A stretch of DNA of 64,000 bases. Source: Formicarius rufipectus (Eukaryota; Chordata; Aves; Passeriformes; Formicariidae). The notes under the pieces are model-generated. The model saw nothing but the letters and a program-made list of their open reading frames with translations, had not been told where the DNA came from and made no database searches. Below, piece by piece: positions 53,664 through 64,000 of this stretch. The position numbers and the translations under genes were made by a program. Every line of letters starts with the position of its first letter. Positions within the stretch are counted from its first letter, which is position 1. The stretch spans positions 1 to 64,000 of the forward strand of contig VXAU01000808.1 in assembly GCA_013399695.1 (NCBI GenBank), read 5' to 3'.

Positions 53664-54749
53664 CCTTTATGAGCATATCCACTTAGCATCTGAATTTCTA
53701 AATAACTTAAAATTTAATAAAGCACAGGGTTAGCCTGTGAGGCTGTAAATCTGCGTGTCCTTAGGAAGTGAATTTTTAATTGCCTCATTTTTTCTGCACT
53801 ACAACAATTACTATTTCCATACAGCTCTTTATATATGATCTAAAACCAGAATATGGAACTGAGATCTGATAATCTGCAGCTTCATACATCTCTGTCAACT
53901 GCACTTCAAAATGGTTAGCTTTACAGCGACGTCTTCAGCAGCTGGAGGGAGTATGAATGCTCAGTAAGCAGGAATGACTGTAGGAAAAAATGCAAGTGTA
54001 TATTTCTTGGGACACTCATATAATGGTAGTACAGTTACACAAATTCTCAGCATGAGTTTCCAAATAGTACTACTGCCATTGCTACAGATAGGAAGGTGAC
54101 TCTTATATGTCTGAACTGCATCCATGCAAAGCTGAGGATGCTCTTGGTTGTGCTTCTAGGTGCTATGTGGCTGTTCCCTGAGTCTCCATTGGGGTGGCAG
54201 ACATCCAGACACAAGCTCATATCCCACAGAGAAGCCACAGCACACTTCAACCTCTCCTTGCCTATGGTGTCTGGGGCAGGTGGATGCACAGCTACTCATA
54301 CCTCCCTGGCCAGCAGATGGAACGTAGCCAGTGATTTTAATAAAATGCATGGGTCAAAAATGCAAAAACAGCCTAGTCATTGACGTGTTCCTAAACATGA
54401 GAATTAGTTTTAATATCCCAGGAATATATTTTCCATGTGGGTTTCCTAAGTACTTCTGCATTAACAAATGTGGTTAAGCATGAACATATAATATTTCAGA
54501 TTCTAGCTAATATAAACTAAAACTTTCATAACCATATAAGCTAATAGAAAATTTGGTCAAAGAAATATAGTGGAAGTAGTTGACAGTGCACTAAAATGCA
54601 TTCACCTTTCAAAGACTCTCCAATTTGACTTATTTTCTAAGAGTTATCAAAAGTTGCTGTGAACTCCTACCTACCCATTACAGTCCTAAGACAATTTTTT
54701 TCACAACTCCTACCAGATTGCAAGTTTTCACAGGGAATAATTACCACTG
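53664..54749. other. Non-coding DNA, no gene recognised
   Basis: Short overlapping frames on both strands at 54047-54383 have slightly higher GC but no recognisable product. No repeat family is identified. Confidence 0.5.
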
Positions 54750-55577
54750 TGTCTTGGTTTTTAGTATCCAGGGTCAGTTTGTCATTGTGTGGGTGTGTAT
54801 TCTAAAGCCTCTATGCCATTTTTTCCCATGAACTGCTCACAATGGCACATTAGCAGCTATTGTCTAAGGGACAGCACACCCCTCAGGCTGCAGGCTGGGT
54901 GTTTTGGGAACTTCTGTGAGATAAGGAAATTCTTCTGCCTCCACACCCACCTGAGGGGTCATGTCTGCTAATGGCCCATCAGGGGTATCAAAAATAGGTC
55001 ATTGTTTATCTCACAGAGTAAATCACCCATTGTTTAAGTCTCCGCCCTGGGGGAAGGACTGGGCGGAGCCTAAGTGAATATAAGCAGAGGATTTTGGGGC
55101 CTAGGGAGCTCTCTTCAGATCCAGAAGAGGACCCGAACCACGAGCAGACTGCGACTGCCACCAGACTGCAACCATCACTCTCACCAGCAGAGGATTTCAA
55201 CTGCTCTTCGGAGGGACACGCCAAAGCTTTTTTTCTTCCCATCCACCAACCCCCCACCCCCACCAGGGGCGACCCAACACCAGCTACTCACCTCATCACC
55301 TGCGGTCTGTAAAATACCTCCATGCCTGCCAGGGACAGAGACTGGGGGAGGGAAGGGGTTTTGCTCAGGTTGTTTTTTCTTCTATTTTACTCGGTTAGTT
55401 CTGGTTGTTTTTGTTTATCTTAAAAATATAGATATATATAAATTATAGCTAGGAACTGTTATCCTTCCATTTATCATATCTTAATTAAAATTTGTTTTGA
55501 AATTGAAGGAGATTTGTCCCTCTGTTTTAACTATAAATTTTTCTAAGCTCTCTAAACTTAGACACACTGCTAGACAG
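54750..55577 (+). mobile_element. Solo LTR, ERVL-like
   Basis: It starts with TGTCTTGGTTT, a start I recall from avian ERV LTRs. It continues with a GCTAATGGCCCATCAGGG segment, two opposed GC boxes and a TATA-like AATATAAG (55077-55084), then the shared motif GACTGCAACCATCAC (55164-55178). The 3' part is AT-rich (TTAATTAAAA near 55481, then GGAGATTTGTCCCTCTG), typical of R/U5. CpG density is high around 55040-55280. No gag or pol lies beside it, so it looks like a solo LTR. The right edge is estimated and no target site duplication was confirmed. It is related to the LTRs at 13.4 and 61 kb but not the same subfamily. Confidence 0.65.
55042..55084 (+). promoter_or_regulatory. LTR core promoter: opposed GC boxes and TATA
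   Basis: CCGCCC (55042-55047) and GGGCGG (55061-55066) form a perfect inverted pair, extended by one base each side to TCCGCCC/GGGCGGA. AATATAAG follows at 55077-55084. This is a plausible Sp1-TATA core promoter for the LTR. Activity is not shown. Confidence 0.5.
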
Positions 55578-55874
55578 AAAATATCACCCTTGACATCTTT
55601 CTAAGGCTCAGGTCTTTGTCATACCGAGTTCTGACATCAGACTTCAAGACTGCTTTTGTGACAGTTGTATGAAATAAAACACATGATACTGTAGAGTTGA
55701 CTGGGGAAAAATTCTATCTCTCAAATGCAGTACAAGACTGAGCAAAATTCTCACTAAGAAGTATCAGTGAAGATGAAAACTTTTCATGCAAATCTGTGAA
55801 ACTAATTTTAGACCAATTAAAGGTAGCATAAAATAGCAGCTCCATTGTAAAAAACAATGAGAACACTAAATATT

Positions 55875-56015
55875 AAAAACAAAACAAACAAACAAAAACA
55901 AAAAAACAACCAACCAAAAAAGAAAACAACAAGCAAACAAAACAAAACAAAAAACCCCAAACAAACAAACAAACAAAAAACAACAAAAAACCCCCCCCAA
56001 ACAATAAAAAAGAAA
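55875..56015. repeat. AAAC-rich simple repeat tract
   Basis: About 140 bases of AAAC, AAAAC and AACC units, including several perfect CAAA runs and a run of eight C at 55991-55998. The Phe/Cys/Leu-rich minus frame across it is compositional. Confidence 0.9.
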
Positions 56016-59000
56016 CAGAATCTCAGCTTATGAGCAGACCTGGAAAACCCAGGCATATTGCTCAATCCTAATGTCCAAGATCTTAACACACCACTAAATG
56101 TTGTGATGGAAATAATTTCCTGTTACTTTCTTCTTTGTACACATGCAAGAGAAAGAAGTTTTGATTTTAGCATTTTTAGCAGTCTATTTTAAAAGCACAG
56201 CTATACTAAAATTACACTGTGTTGTTATTCATGTAATAGTCTGTTCTCCAGGCAGGAAATTCTTACACAAGAGCTCTTATTTTGATTTCTTTTACTTTTA
56301 CTTGTGTACACATTAGTTCCAATTTTTATCTTTGAGGTTGTAGTAACATCCAACAAACAAAACAAAAGACTTACCTATTTCTTTAGACTGATTTATAAGA
56401 TCCACAACATTCTTCAGGAGTCTCTTAGGACCAACAAGAGACGAGAAATATTTTCTTTTTCCAGATGGTCATGTAAAGTCAGTTCTTTGCTGATGATTAA
56501 TGCTCTATAGATTCAACCACAAAAAGAAGTGTCCCTCTTTCATATTTTTTTTTTTTTTATTAACCCCTAATGAGTCTTTTCTACACAGGAAAATCTAGGT
56601 ACCACATAGGCATATAAGCTCCTTGCACTCAGTGTGGTTTTTATGTGGGGGCATGCACCTTAATGAGAATCTGACTGAGGTTTCTGGGCCAGGAGCAGTC
56701 ACTGAAATGGTATTTGAACCCATGCGGTGCAGCAGGAACTACTGGAGCCCCATTTACCCTGTGAGAACGACTATGCATATTCTGTTTTTCCCCTGTACTC
56801 CAGGGAGATTACCTTCTTTACTCATTGGCATCTCCACTAAATTCAGTTTTCCTTTTTCTTTCCCATCCTTTTTCCTTTCCTTTTTCTTTTCTATGCTTTC
56901 TCCCTGTCTCCTGGGTCCTGCTTCGGTAGGACACTTCCCTGTGGTTATCTAATATCTTCAACCTCTGAATGTTGAGAAAATAACTATAAACTACAGCCTG
57001 GTTCTTATGCAGGCTCACTTTGTTGTAAAAGAAGAAACATGAGAAAATAACTCAGCAGATGTTCCTACTACAACCAGAGGACATCAGACATATTCTCTCA
57101 GTTCACTGTATAGCCTGGCTGGATCTGTCACCTTTGGTTTTTTATACACACACATCTTATTAGAGGCATTTGTCTATAGGAAGTTGTCCAGATCCCCGTC
57201 CAACAGCTGGCATTTTGCATCAGCAGCCGTCAAAGTCCCTAAGCCTGTTAAATAATTTTAAAATATTTCCATGTAAGACTGTCACTTTGTTTGAACCATT
57301 CAGCTGATTCAGCACTGGAGCCATGGAAAGGCTGATTAATGGTTTGTTTATTTTACAGACTTATCAGTCCACAAGCCAATTGCCACTAATGTTTCCCTGA
57401 TGAGCACAGGTTTATTTCTGTGTCACAGTAGGTTGCTAAGAAACTAAACTCCTACATTCCCAGACTGTTTGTGATAAGGGTAACATCTACATGAAATGGA
57501 GTGCCTATTATCATATTTAAACTTAGCATGTAGTTATGTTTATAGGTCATAAAGTTGACTGAAAAATTCCCCAGAATTTAGTTTTAGGATAAAAATAATT
57601 TTGACATTAAATTCAAGGGAAAAAAAAAAGAAAAAAAACAGATTATCTTATTTAAGGATTAAATAAATGGGAGTAAACATGAGTGAGAAAAAGTGAAAGA
57701 CAAAAAAATATATTGGCTGACTGACCCAAGTTGTTATTGCAGTTTGCACAGCAAAATTATTTTTTTTTTCCAGATAATTTTTCTTTCTTTTTTATTTTTT
57801 CCTTTTAATTAACTGGTATTAAACCCCTCTGTTTCTGCTTTTCAAATTTTTGAAATCTATTGTCTTTTGTAGTTTTTTCGATGTAAAAGTGCAGACTAAC
57901 CTGTACTACAGAAGGCAGGTTTAAAGTTAATTAAAACATAGCAAAAATACAGAACTTTTTTTCTTTTCTATTTCTTGCAATGCAGAAAGTGAGAGGTTTT
58001 AGTTATGTGCTAGTCCAAGAGTTTTCAAGGTTTGAAGATAAATATTTGACTTAATGCAAAAAGAAATACAGTAATCCAATTTCAAACCTAAATGGGAGGC
58101 ACAGAAGAAGGGAGTGGGTCTCATCATTAACACTTCTGTTTACAGATTCCCTTATGTTTAAAAAACTAGAATTTCTTAGAATTTAATAGCAATACCGAAG
58201 TTCCATTTTAAATGCATTTGCAGCTTTAAAGGGCTGGGAGTGTGTTGTTTGCTTTTACTTGTCTGGGTTTTTTTAAGAACACTATTTAGGCTGTATATCA
58301 AGTGTGTACCTCCTGAAACTGTTATTCCAAAGGACAGGGACAAAAAAAGAGCTGAAAATCACTCTTAAAGCCTATAGGCTAGGTTTTAGTCATGTTTAAA
58401 CTTTTAAAAAAATCCTGATTATCAAAAAAATAACTGGCGGAATCCTTGAACCACTGTCCTCATCATTGTCTCTCTCCCTCTCTCGTATTTGCTGGAACTG
58501 TGGGCTGAAAATCTGAAAAAGTGATTTTCTCTCTAGCCTGTAGAGAATAATTTCATCCCTAGGAAACTCTGGTCAGTTCCTGTAGCAGAAGCAATTTTTA
58601 AAACACCTGTAAGTCTGTATAGGAATGGCTGGCAGCTGACTCGTGACCAAAAGGTTCCTCCTGCAGCAGTCCCTGGTCATTTATTGTGAATGTCTCATCC
58701 ACAAAAAAAAACTTCAGTTGCAATAAAAGCTTTCTCTTTGTGGATTCAGGATCACTGCTGCACCTGGAACAGAACTGCACCACTCAAGTTAGGAAGTGTT
58801 AAAAGTGACCAGCCTGTTCCTCGTAGCAGTCATGATGATCCCGAGGACTTTACTGTCCTTTGTCTTCAAGGGATTTATATTGCTTTTGCCCTTGAGATCT
58901 GCTATTCACATCCCATAATAGTGATACAAGACATATGAATCTCATATGCACTCTTGAAAAGATTATAGCATTGGCAGCACTTTGGTTTAATGCTACACTT

Positions 59001-59403
59001 TCATTGAGAAATGTTTTCCAGAATATGTCCTAGAGAGGGATGCTTCTCTGTAATGTATTTTCGTTAAGGTTGATGAATTCAAGAAGTCCATTAATTTCAA
59101 TGCTGAGCACAGGCACAGCCTGACAAGCTCTTGACTGCCATCAGCTCCTTCCATAAACTCCAGGGAACTGAGGATACTCAGCACTTTGTAGAAACAGGTG
59201 CTACAGCAGGGCCTGGATGAGTCTCACATTGAAATCTAAAGAAATCTCGATTCACTCAGGCCCATTGGAAGAATCACTGAGACCCTGAAATCCCATTTAC
59301 CTTTGACAGGAATCTTTCAATCAATCTCAACACTGGCACAGAGCACAGTGCTGAAGGTAGAGCAGTGGACAGAAAGAATACCTGCTTTTTCATAGGAGAA
59401 AAA
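56016..59403. other. Non-coding DNA, no gene recognised
   Basis: Contains a poly-T run (56545-56558), pyrimidine-rich stretches near 56.85 and 57.78 kb, and a repeat-free block at 57180-57520 discussed among the findings. Frames are short and unrecognised. Confidence 0.5.
56545..56558. repeat. Poly-T run (14 T)
   Basis: Uninterrupted homopolymer. Confidence 0.9.
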
Positions 59404-59641
59404 TCATAGAATCATAGAATTGTTTAGGTCAGAAAAGCCTTTCAGATTATCAGCTACAGCCCTTACCTGAACACTGACTTGCCCACCACTAATGTCCCCA
59501 GGTGCCACATCTACACATCTTCTAAACACCTCCACTGATAGTGACTCAACCACTACCCTGGGTAGTCTGTTCCAGTGCTTGGCAATGCTTTCAGTGAAGA
59601 AATTTTTCCTAATAGCCAATATAAGCCTTCTCAATGCAACT
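59404..59641 (-). mobile_element. CR1 LINE 3'-end fragment
   Basis: The left edge, ATCATAGAATCATAGAATTG, is the reverse complement of the ATTCTATG octamer repeat that ends CR1 elements. The minus translation (59634-59404) gives the last residues of CR1 ORF2, with IRKNFFTESIAKHWNRLPR and VVESLSVEVFRR as recognisable blocks. Only about 240 bases remain, a typical 5' truncation. It differs clearly from the next copy, so it is a separate, probably older insertion of another CR1 subfamily rather than a duplication. Confidence 0.92.
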
Positions 59642-60923
59642 TAGAATCATAGAGTCATAGAATAGTTTGAGTTGGAAGGCACCTTAAACCTTATATGGTT
59701 CCAATCCCCTGCTATGGGCAGGGACGTCATATACTAGATCAGTTGCTCAGGACCCTGTTGAATCTAACCTTGAACACTTCCAGGGCTGGGACATCCACAC
59801 CATCTCTGAGCAACCTGTTCCATTGCTTCATTAACCTCTGAATGAAGAATTTCTTCCATATTTCTAACCTAAATTTCCCCTCTTTTAGTTTAAATCCATT
59901 TCCTCTTGTCCTGTCACTGTCTGTACATATAAAAAGTCCTTCTCCATACTTTTTGTAAACCCCATTAAGGTACTGGAAGGCCACAGATAGGTCTTTCTGA
60001 AGTCCTCTCTTCCCCAGGCTGAACAACCCCAGCTCTCTCACCTTTCACAGGGGAGGTGCTCCATCCCTCTGATCATCTTCATAGCCTTTCTGTGTACCCA
60101 TTTTAACAGGCACACCTTTCGCTTGTGCTGAAGACCCCAGAACTAGATGCAGCACTCCAGGTGAGGTCATACAGGGACAGAATCATCTTCCTTGACCTGC
60201 TAGCCACTTGTCTTTTGCAACACGGGACACAACTGGTCTACTGGGTTGCAGACACACACTGTTGGCTCATGTCCAGCTTTTCATCCATGTGAAGTCCTCC
60301 TCTGCAGGGCTGCTCTCAGTGACTCCTGCCAGCTTGTGATCATGTCTGGGATTGCCCTCACCCAGGTGCAGCACCTTGAACTTGGACCTGGACTTGTTAA
60401 ACTTCACTGAGTTCTTGTTGACCCACTTCTCAAGCTTGTCCATGTGCCTCTGGATGACATCCCATCCTTCTGTTGTATCAGCTGCATCACTCAGCTTCAT
60501 GTCATCTCCAAATTTGTTGAAGAAGCACTTGATTCCACCAGTTGAGTGACTGATGAAGATATTGAAGAGTACCAGTCCCAAGATAGAGACCTAAGCTCTG
60601 TGGACATAGAGACATTGACAACAACTCTCTGGCTGTATCCATCCAGCCAATTCTTTATTCACTCAATAGTCCCAAATCTATGTCTCTCCAATTTGCAGAC
60701 AAGAATATAAGACTGTAGCAAAGGTCTTGCTGAAATCTAGGTAAATGACATGTGTCTGTCTTCCTTTGTTCACTGCTATTGTCACTTCATCATAGAAGGC
60801 CACCACGCTGGTTAAACACAACTAGCACTTAGTAAAGTCATTCTAACTGCCTCATATCACCTCCTTGTCCTTTATGTGCCTTAGTATATCTACTAGAAGG
60901 ATTTGCCTCATGATGTTACCAGG
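59642..60923 (-). mobile_element. CR1 LINE, 3' portion (left of nested LTR)
   Basis: It begins with AGAATCATAGAGTCATAGAAT, the CR1 3' octamers in reverse complement. On the minus strand it covers, from the 5' side, RT motif A (YLDFSKTFAT near 60745, second Asp changed to Ala), the LGLVLFNIF block, and the YxDD-type site as FGDDMK (usual FADD, one change) in the frame 60581-60267. It continues through DKLEKWVNKNSVKFN and VLHLGEGNPRH to the C-terminal WNRLLRDGVD and ALEVFK region in 60041-59739. Several frameshifts and stops separate these pieces. The element resumes at 61822 beyond the inserted LTR. Confidence 0.93.
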
Positions 60924-61821
60924 TGTGAGAGACAAATGTTCATGGTTAATTGATCAAAACAAGCAGCTATTTGCAAAAGCAGGGAGTGGTTTGCTGGGCC
61001 AGGTAACAGTGCAGGTAAGGAGTGGATGTGCAGCCACCACTTCAGGATACAAACTGGGTGTTATCTCAGGTAAGGGAGAAGCATGACAAGAAACAGACTC
61101 TGTGGAAGTGGGATAGTGCATTTTATCATGCCAGTGTCCTCCCTTATACAACTGGATCAGGCATAAAACTCAACCCCTCCTCCAGGGAAGTACCAGGACA
61201 TTCACACTGAGGCATGAAGTTATTAATACCTTCTTCTGGGGCTGGCGTGAGAGGCAACTGTCTTGTCTTAGAAAGGGTCATAAACCATCAAAGACTGCTG
61301 AAGTACTCCCAGACTCCTTTCTGAGGCCTTCCACCAGAAAATTCTCCATGATCCACAGTGTTTCAACAGTATAAAATTTCCCCTGCACCCAGAGGAGGTA
61401 CCTGGGCACTCCCACCTGAACCGAATGTATATTAACCCATTGAACATGTTTTGGGAGCTTCCCCCTCCCCTGATGCATCAAGACTGCAACCATCACCTCA
61501 ACCAGCTGACATCTATAATGTAACAACCAAGTCTTGTCACTGGATCCACAGATGGTGATACCTTTCCTCTCTGCTATTTACTCTTGTCCTTTCTTTCTCT
61601 TTCTTCCTTTTCCTTATGCATTTTCTTAACTGTTTTTATAATTTTGTATTGTTTCATTTCTATGTATAAAAATTTCAAAAATTTCTACATACCTCCTTTC
61701 TACTACCAAATTGTTCTAAAATGTACCTGACATATATATAAACACCGATTCCTCTGTGTTGTTTCACTCTAATCCACCCCCATGGATCTATTAACAAGGC
61801 CTTCAGGGGTGAGTCATAACA
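60924..61821 (+). mobile_element. Complete solo LTR nested in CR1 (ERVL-like)
   Basis: The 898-base block starts TGTGAGAG and ends CATAACA, the TG...CA form of an LTR, and interrupts otherwise collinear CR1 sequence. The flanking five bases are CCAGG (60919-60923) and ACAGG (61822-61826), a probable target site duplication with one mismatch. Inside are TATAAAA (61370-61376), the family block with CACCCAGAGGAGG and CTCCCACCT (61386-61417), and GACTGCAACCATCAC (61482-61496). A pyrimidine- and AT-rich 3' part follows. No retroviral genes are present, so it is a solo LTR from recombination between the two LTRs of a provirus. It runs antisense to the CR1. Confidence 0.82.
61370..61376 (+). promoter_or_regulatory. 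TATA-like box in nested LTR
   Basis: TATAAAA lies roughly in the middle of the LTR, just before the family-specific CACCCAGAGGAGG block. In the 13-kb relative the TATA-like GGTATAGGG lies slightly further downstream, so which element served as promoter is open. Confidence 0.4.
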
Positions 61822-62290
61822 ACAGGCAGAGAAGTGAGGTTCACTGGTTTGTAGTTCCCTAGATCTTCCTTTCTCCTCTTTTTAGAAATAGGAGTGATAT
61901 TTCCTTTTTTCCAGGCATGAGGGACTTTGCCTGAATACCTTGACTTCAAATATGATGAACACTGACTTGTCAAAAACATCAGCCAGTCTCCTCAGGATCC
62001 TGAGATGCATCCCATGAAGTCCCATGGACTTGTGGTCATTCGACTTCATTAAATGGCCCCAAACCTGCTGTTCACTTATAGCTGAAGGGTTTTGGCTCCC
62101 CCTACATCCACCCAGAGGATCAGGGACTTGAGAGGCGTGGAACACCTGACTGACAATGAAGACTGAGGCAAAGAACTGAGTGCCTTAGTCTTCTCCATAT
62201 CAGACAGCACTTCTTTGAGGCCATTTCTTGCTGTTCTATCTCTTGTTACTTGGGAGACCAACTTTCCCGTCCCTATGACCACCTTTCACA
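61822..62290 (-). mobile_element. CR1 LINE, 5' portion (right of nested LTR)
   Basis: This continues the CR1 interrupted at 60923. The minus translation of 62145-61882 gives KSMGLHGMHLRILRRLADV and, after a frame break, CLEKRKYHSYF, the N-terminal side of the CR1 reverse transcriptase. Further right (62282-62076) a DMEKTKAL segment fits the ORF2 linker before the RT. The 5' end is truncated near 62290. The endonuclease domain and ORF1 are absent. Confidence 0.88.
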
Positions 62291-63810
62291 CAGTTGTAGC
62301 GTGTGATAAGAGAACTCATACACTGAAGTCTGGAAATGATGGGAGTGTGGCATGTGAAGGGTCTCTGTGCAGCACCACTCATCAGCCAAAGCACAGAAAA
62401 CCAAGTAATTGTGTGGCTTAATTACAATTGAATCACTAACCATAAAATGACACACCATCAAAACGAAACCTTGCCAAGTGGGTTGATTTCCAAATGTTGT
62501 AAATTTCTAGGAACTCAGATTCTGCAAAGTGTCAGAACAGAAACTGGGGAAAATAGGGACATTCCAATCATTAAATCTTCTGGAATTGCTAGCCATCTGT
62601 TCCTAGAGAAACGGATGATTTGATTGTCATCTGCTATACAATCCCATCACTATTACAGCTCTCAAGAAATGAGCAAGTTAGTAATAAATCCTGTATTTAA
62701 ACAGGAAATGACTCTTCAGCTGGGGATGTCTAAAAAAGAAACAAAATGCTGTCTCCAATGGCATGCAGTGAAATGATTGTGCTCCACAGTCAGCCCTAGA
62801 GAAGTTTAATGGCTTTACAGTGGTCACTTACTGTCATTATGAGATCTGCTGGGGCAGGGGCATGTTGTGAAGTCAAGGTTATACAAGGGAGATGTAGATG
62901 AGACTGTTTGTGTCTGGACTCTGGGGTGTGAAGGGAAGCATCAGAGGCACTGACTTTGCTGCTTCAGAGATTATTTTTCCTTTGGTATAGTTCCTGGCAT
63001 CAGACTGCTTTCCTCTCTGCTCCTGATGAACCAAGGGACAGCAACCCAGCCATGTGGGGCAAAGGCCATAACTATGCTTAAGTCAACAGAAAGCAAATCA
63101 ACTTATAAAAAACTCCTTCCTTGCCTTTCTCTCCCCTTCAAAAACTTCATGCTTTCCTCATGTACTGATTACAAGAAAGAAGAAAAGACGCACGGGTGCA
63201 GTCAATGGGATAAATGGATTCTAACAACAAAAGACAAGACAGACACAATAACATAATTATATGATAAAAATTATTTCTGCAAATGATAGGGCTCTACTGT
63301 TAATTAGACAGGTCAGAGATAGTCTGAAGCAGAACAATTTCCTTGCTTGTAAATGATGGCAAAAACAACCTTCAATCTAAGCTGTCTCATGCACAAATCC
63401 TGCACGAAATCATAAGAGTTTTGAGGTAGATTTAACATCATTCTTAATTCTGTAGGGATGGGGCTTCTCTGCTTGTGTTAAGTTCCCTCAAGCAATGAAC
63501 ATATCAGTCATTCACTGGCTTTATAAAATGGGAGACATGCTCTGCTGATTTTACTTATGGTTGGTTCTCTATTATGGACTTGTTACTCATCCTAGTGCTT
63601 AGGTGATGTCATTGTGCCAGAGACCTATGTGATACCTTCTGCAATTTTTCCTGGATGGTAGTTCACAAGTAAAGTCTTCAGAACATGCTTGTGTCTTCCC
63701 AGAGTTTGATCATATTAAATAAATTTAAAGTGTACACAATGAAATATTAAGAATAGGCAATTAGCTCAAATGTTTTTAGACATTGGTGAAACATGAGTCT
63801 AATTGAAAAG
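62291..63810. other. Non-coding DNA, no gene recognised
   Basis: No repeat family, exon or RNA gene is recognised. Frames are under 80 codons. Confidence 0.55.
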
Positions 63811-63955
63811 GAAGAAAAAACCAAACAAACAAAAACAAACAACAAGGATCCATTAAAAAAAAAAACAAAAACAAAACAAAAACAAAACAACAACAAAAAA
63901 CCAACAACAACAAAACAAACAAACAAAAAAAAAAGGGGAAAAAGAAAAAAAAAGC
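63811..63955. repeat. AAAC/CAA-rich simple repeat tract
   Basis: About 145 bases on the plus strand, nearly all A and C, in AAAC, AAAAC and CAACAA units, ending in an A/G-rich run. The Phe/Cys-rich minus frames across it are compositional. Confidence 0.9.
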
Positions 63956-64000
63956 CAACTACCAAACCAACCAAGCTAAGATCTGTTTTCAGAACTGACA

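Noticed and set aside
54047..54383. Overlapping 64-95 codon frames on both strands
   Set aside because: No motif or homologue recognised; no evidence for an exon.

Overview
This window looks like an AT-rich, gene-poor stretch of a bird genome, probably a songbird. I found no intact protein-coding gene, no intact tRNA or rRNA, and no CRISPR array. No open frame has a recognisable cellular domain; the longest without a stop is 182 codons (6145-6693, minus). The bird assignment rests on the retroelements. There are CR1 LINEs whose 3' ends carry the ATTCTATG-type octamer repeat, and LTRs that resemble common avian endogenous retrovirus LTRs from memory. The host is therefore an inference. The window could be intergenic or lie inside a very long intron.

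Layout. At 1-7391 there is mostly unique DNA, with a G-quadruplex motif at 60-82 and a GTTT tract near 3.6 kb. At 7392-9410 there is the left part of a decayed provirus: an LTR fragment, a leader, and a gag-like stretch that keeps one frame for about 1.2 kb despite some 16 stops. At 13355-14028 there is a minus-strand solo LTR carrying a degenerate minisatellite. From 14 to 33.8 kb the DNA is mostly unremarkable, with a TA microsatellite, AAAC/GTTT tracts and an assembly gap in poly-T. A short LTR-like block lies at 33.8-34.1 kb. A CpG-rich patch with tRNA-like promoter boxes lies near 46.8 kb.

The right end is the most repeat-dense part. It holds a CR1 at 52041-52810 that has lost its reverse transcriptase core, a solo LTR at about 54750-55577, and two abutting CR1 copies from 59404 to about 62290. 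The larger CR1 is split by a complete solo LTR at 60924-61821. The LTRs at 13.4, 55 and 61 kb share a diagnostic motif (GACTGCAACCATCAC or one mismatch) and seem to belong to one ERVL-like group, so related elements landed here repeatedly.

The elements do not form a working system. What can be read is history: CR1 insertions first, then an LTR element inside one CR1, followed by decay. I see no evidence for a novel biological system. The most useful observations are the indel-free gag-like remnant, the minisatellite expansion inside one LTR copy, the CpG-rich tRNA-like patch, and the density of AAAC/GTTT tracts.
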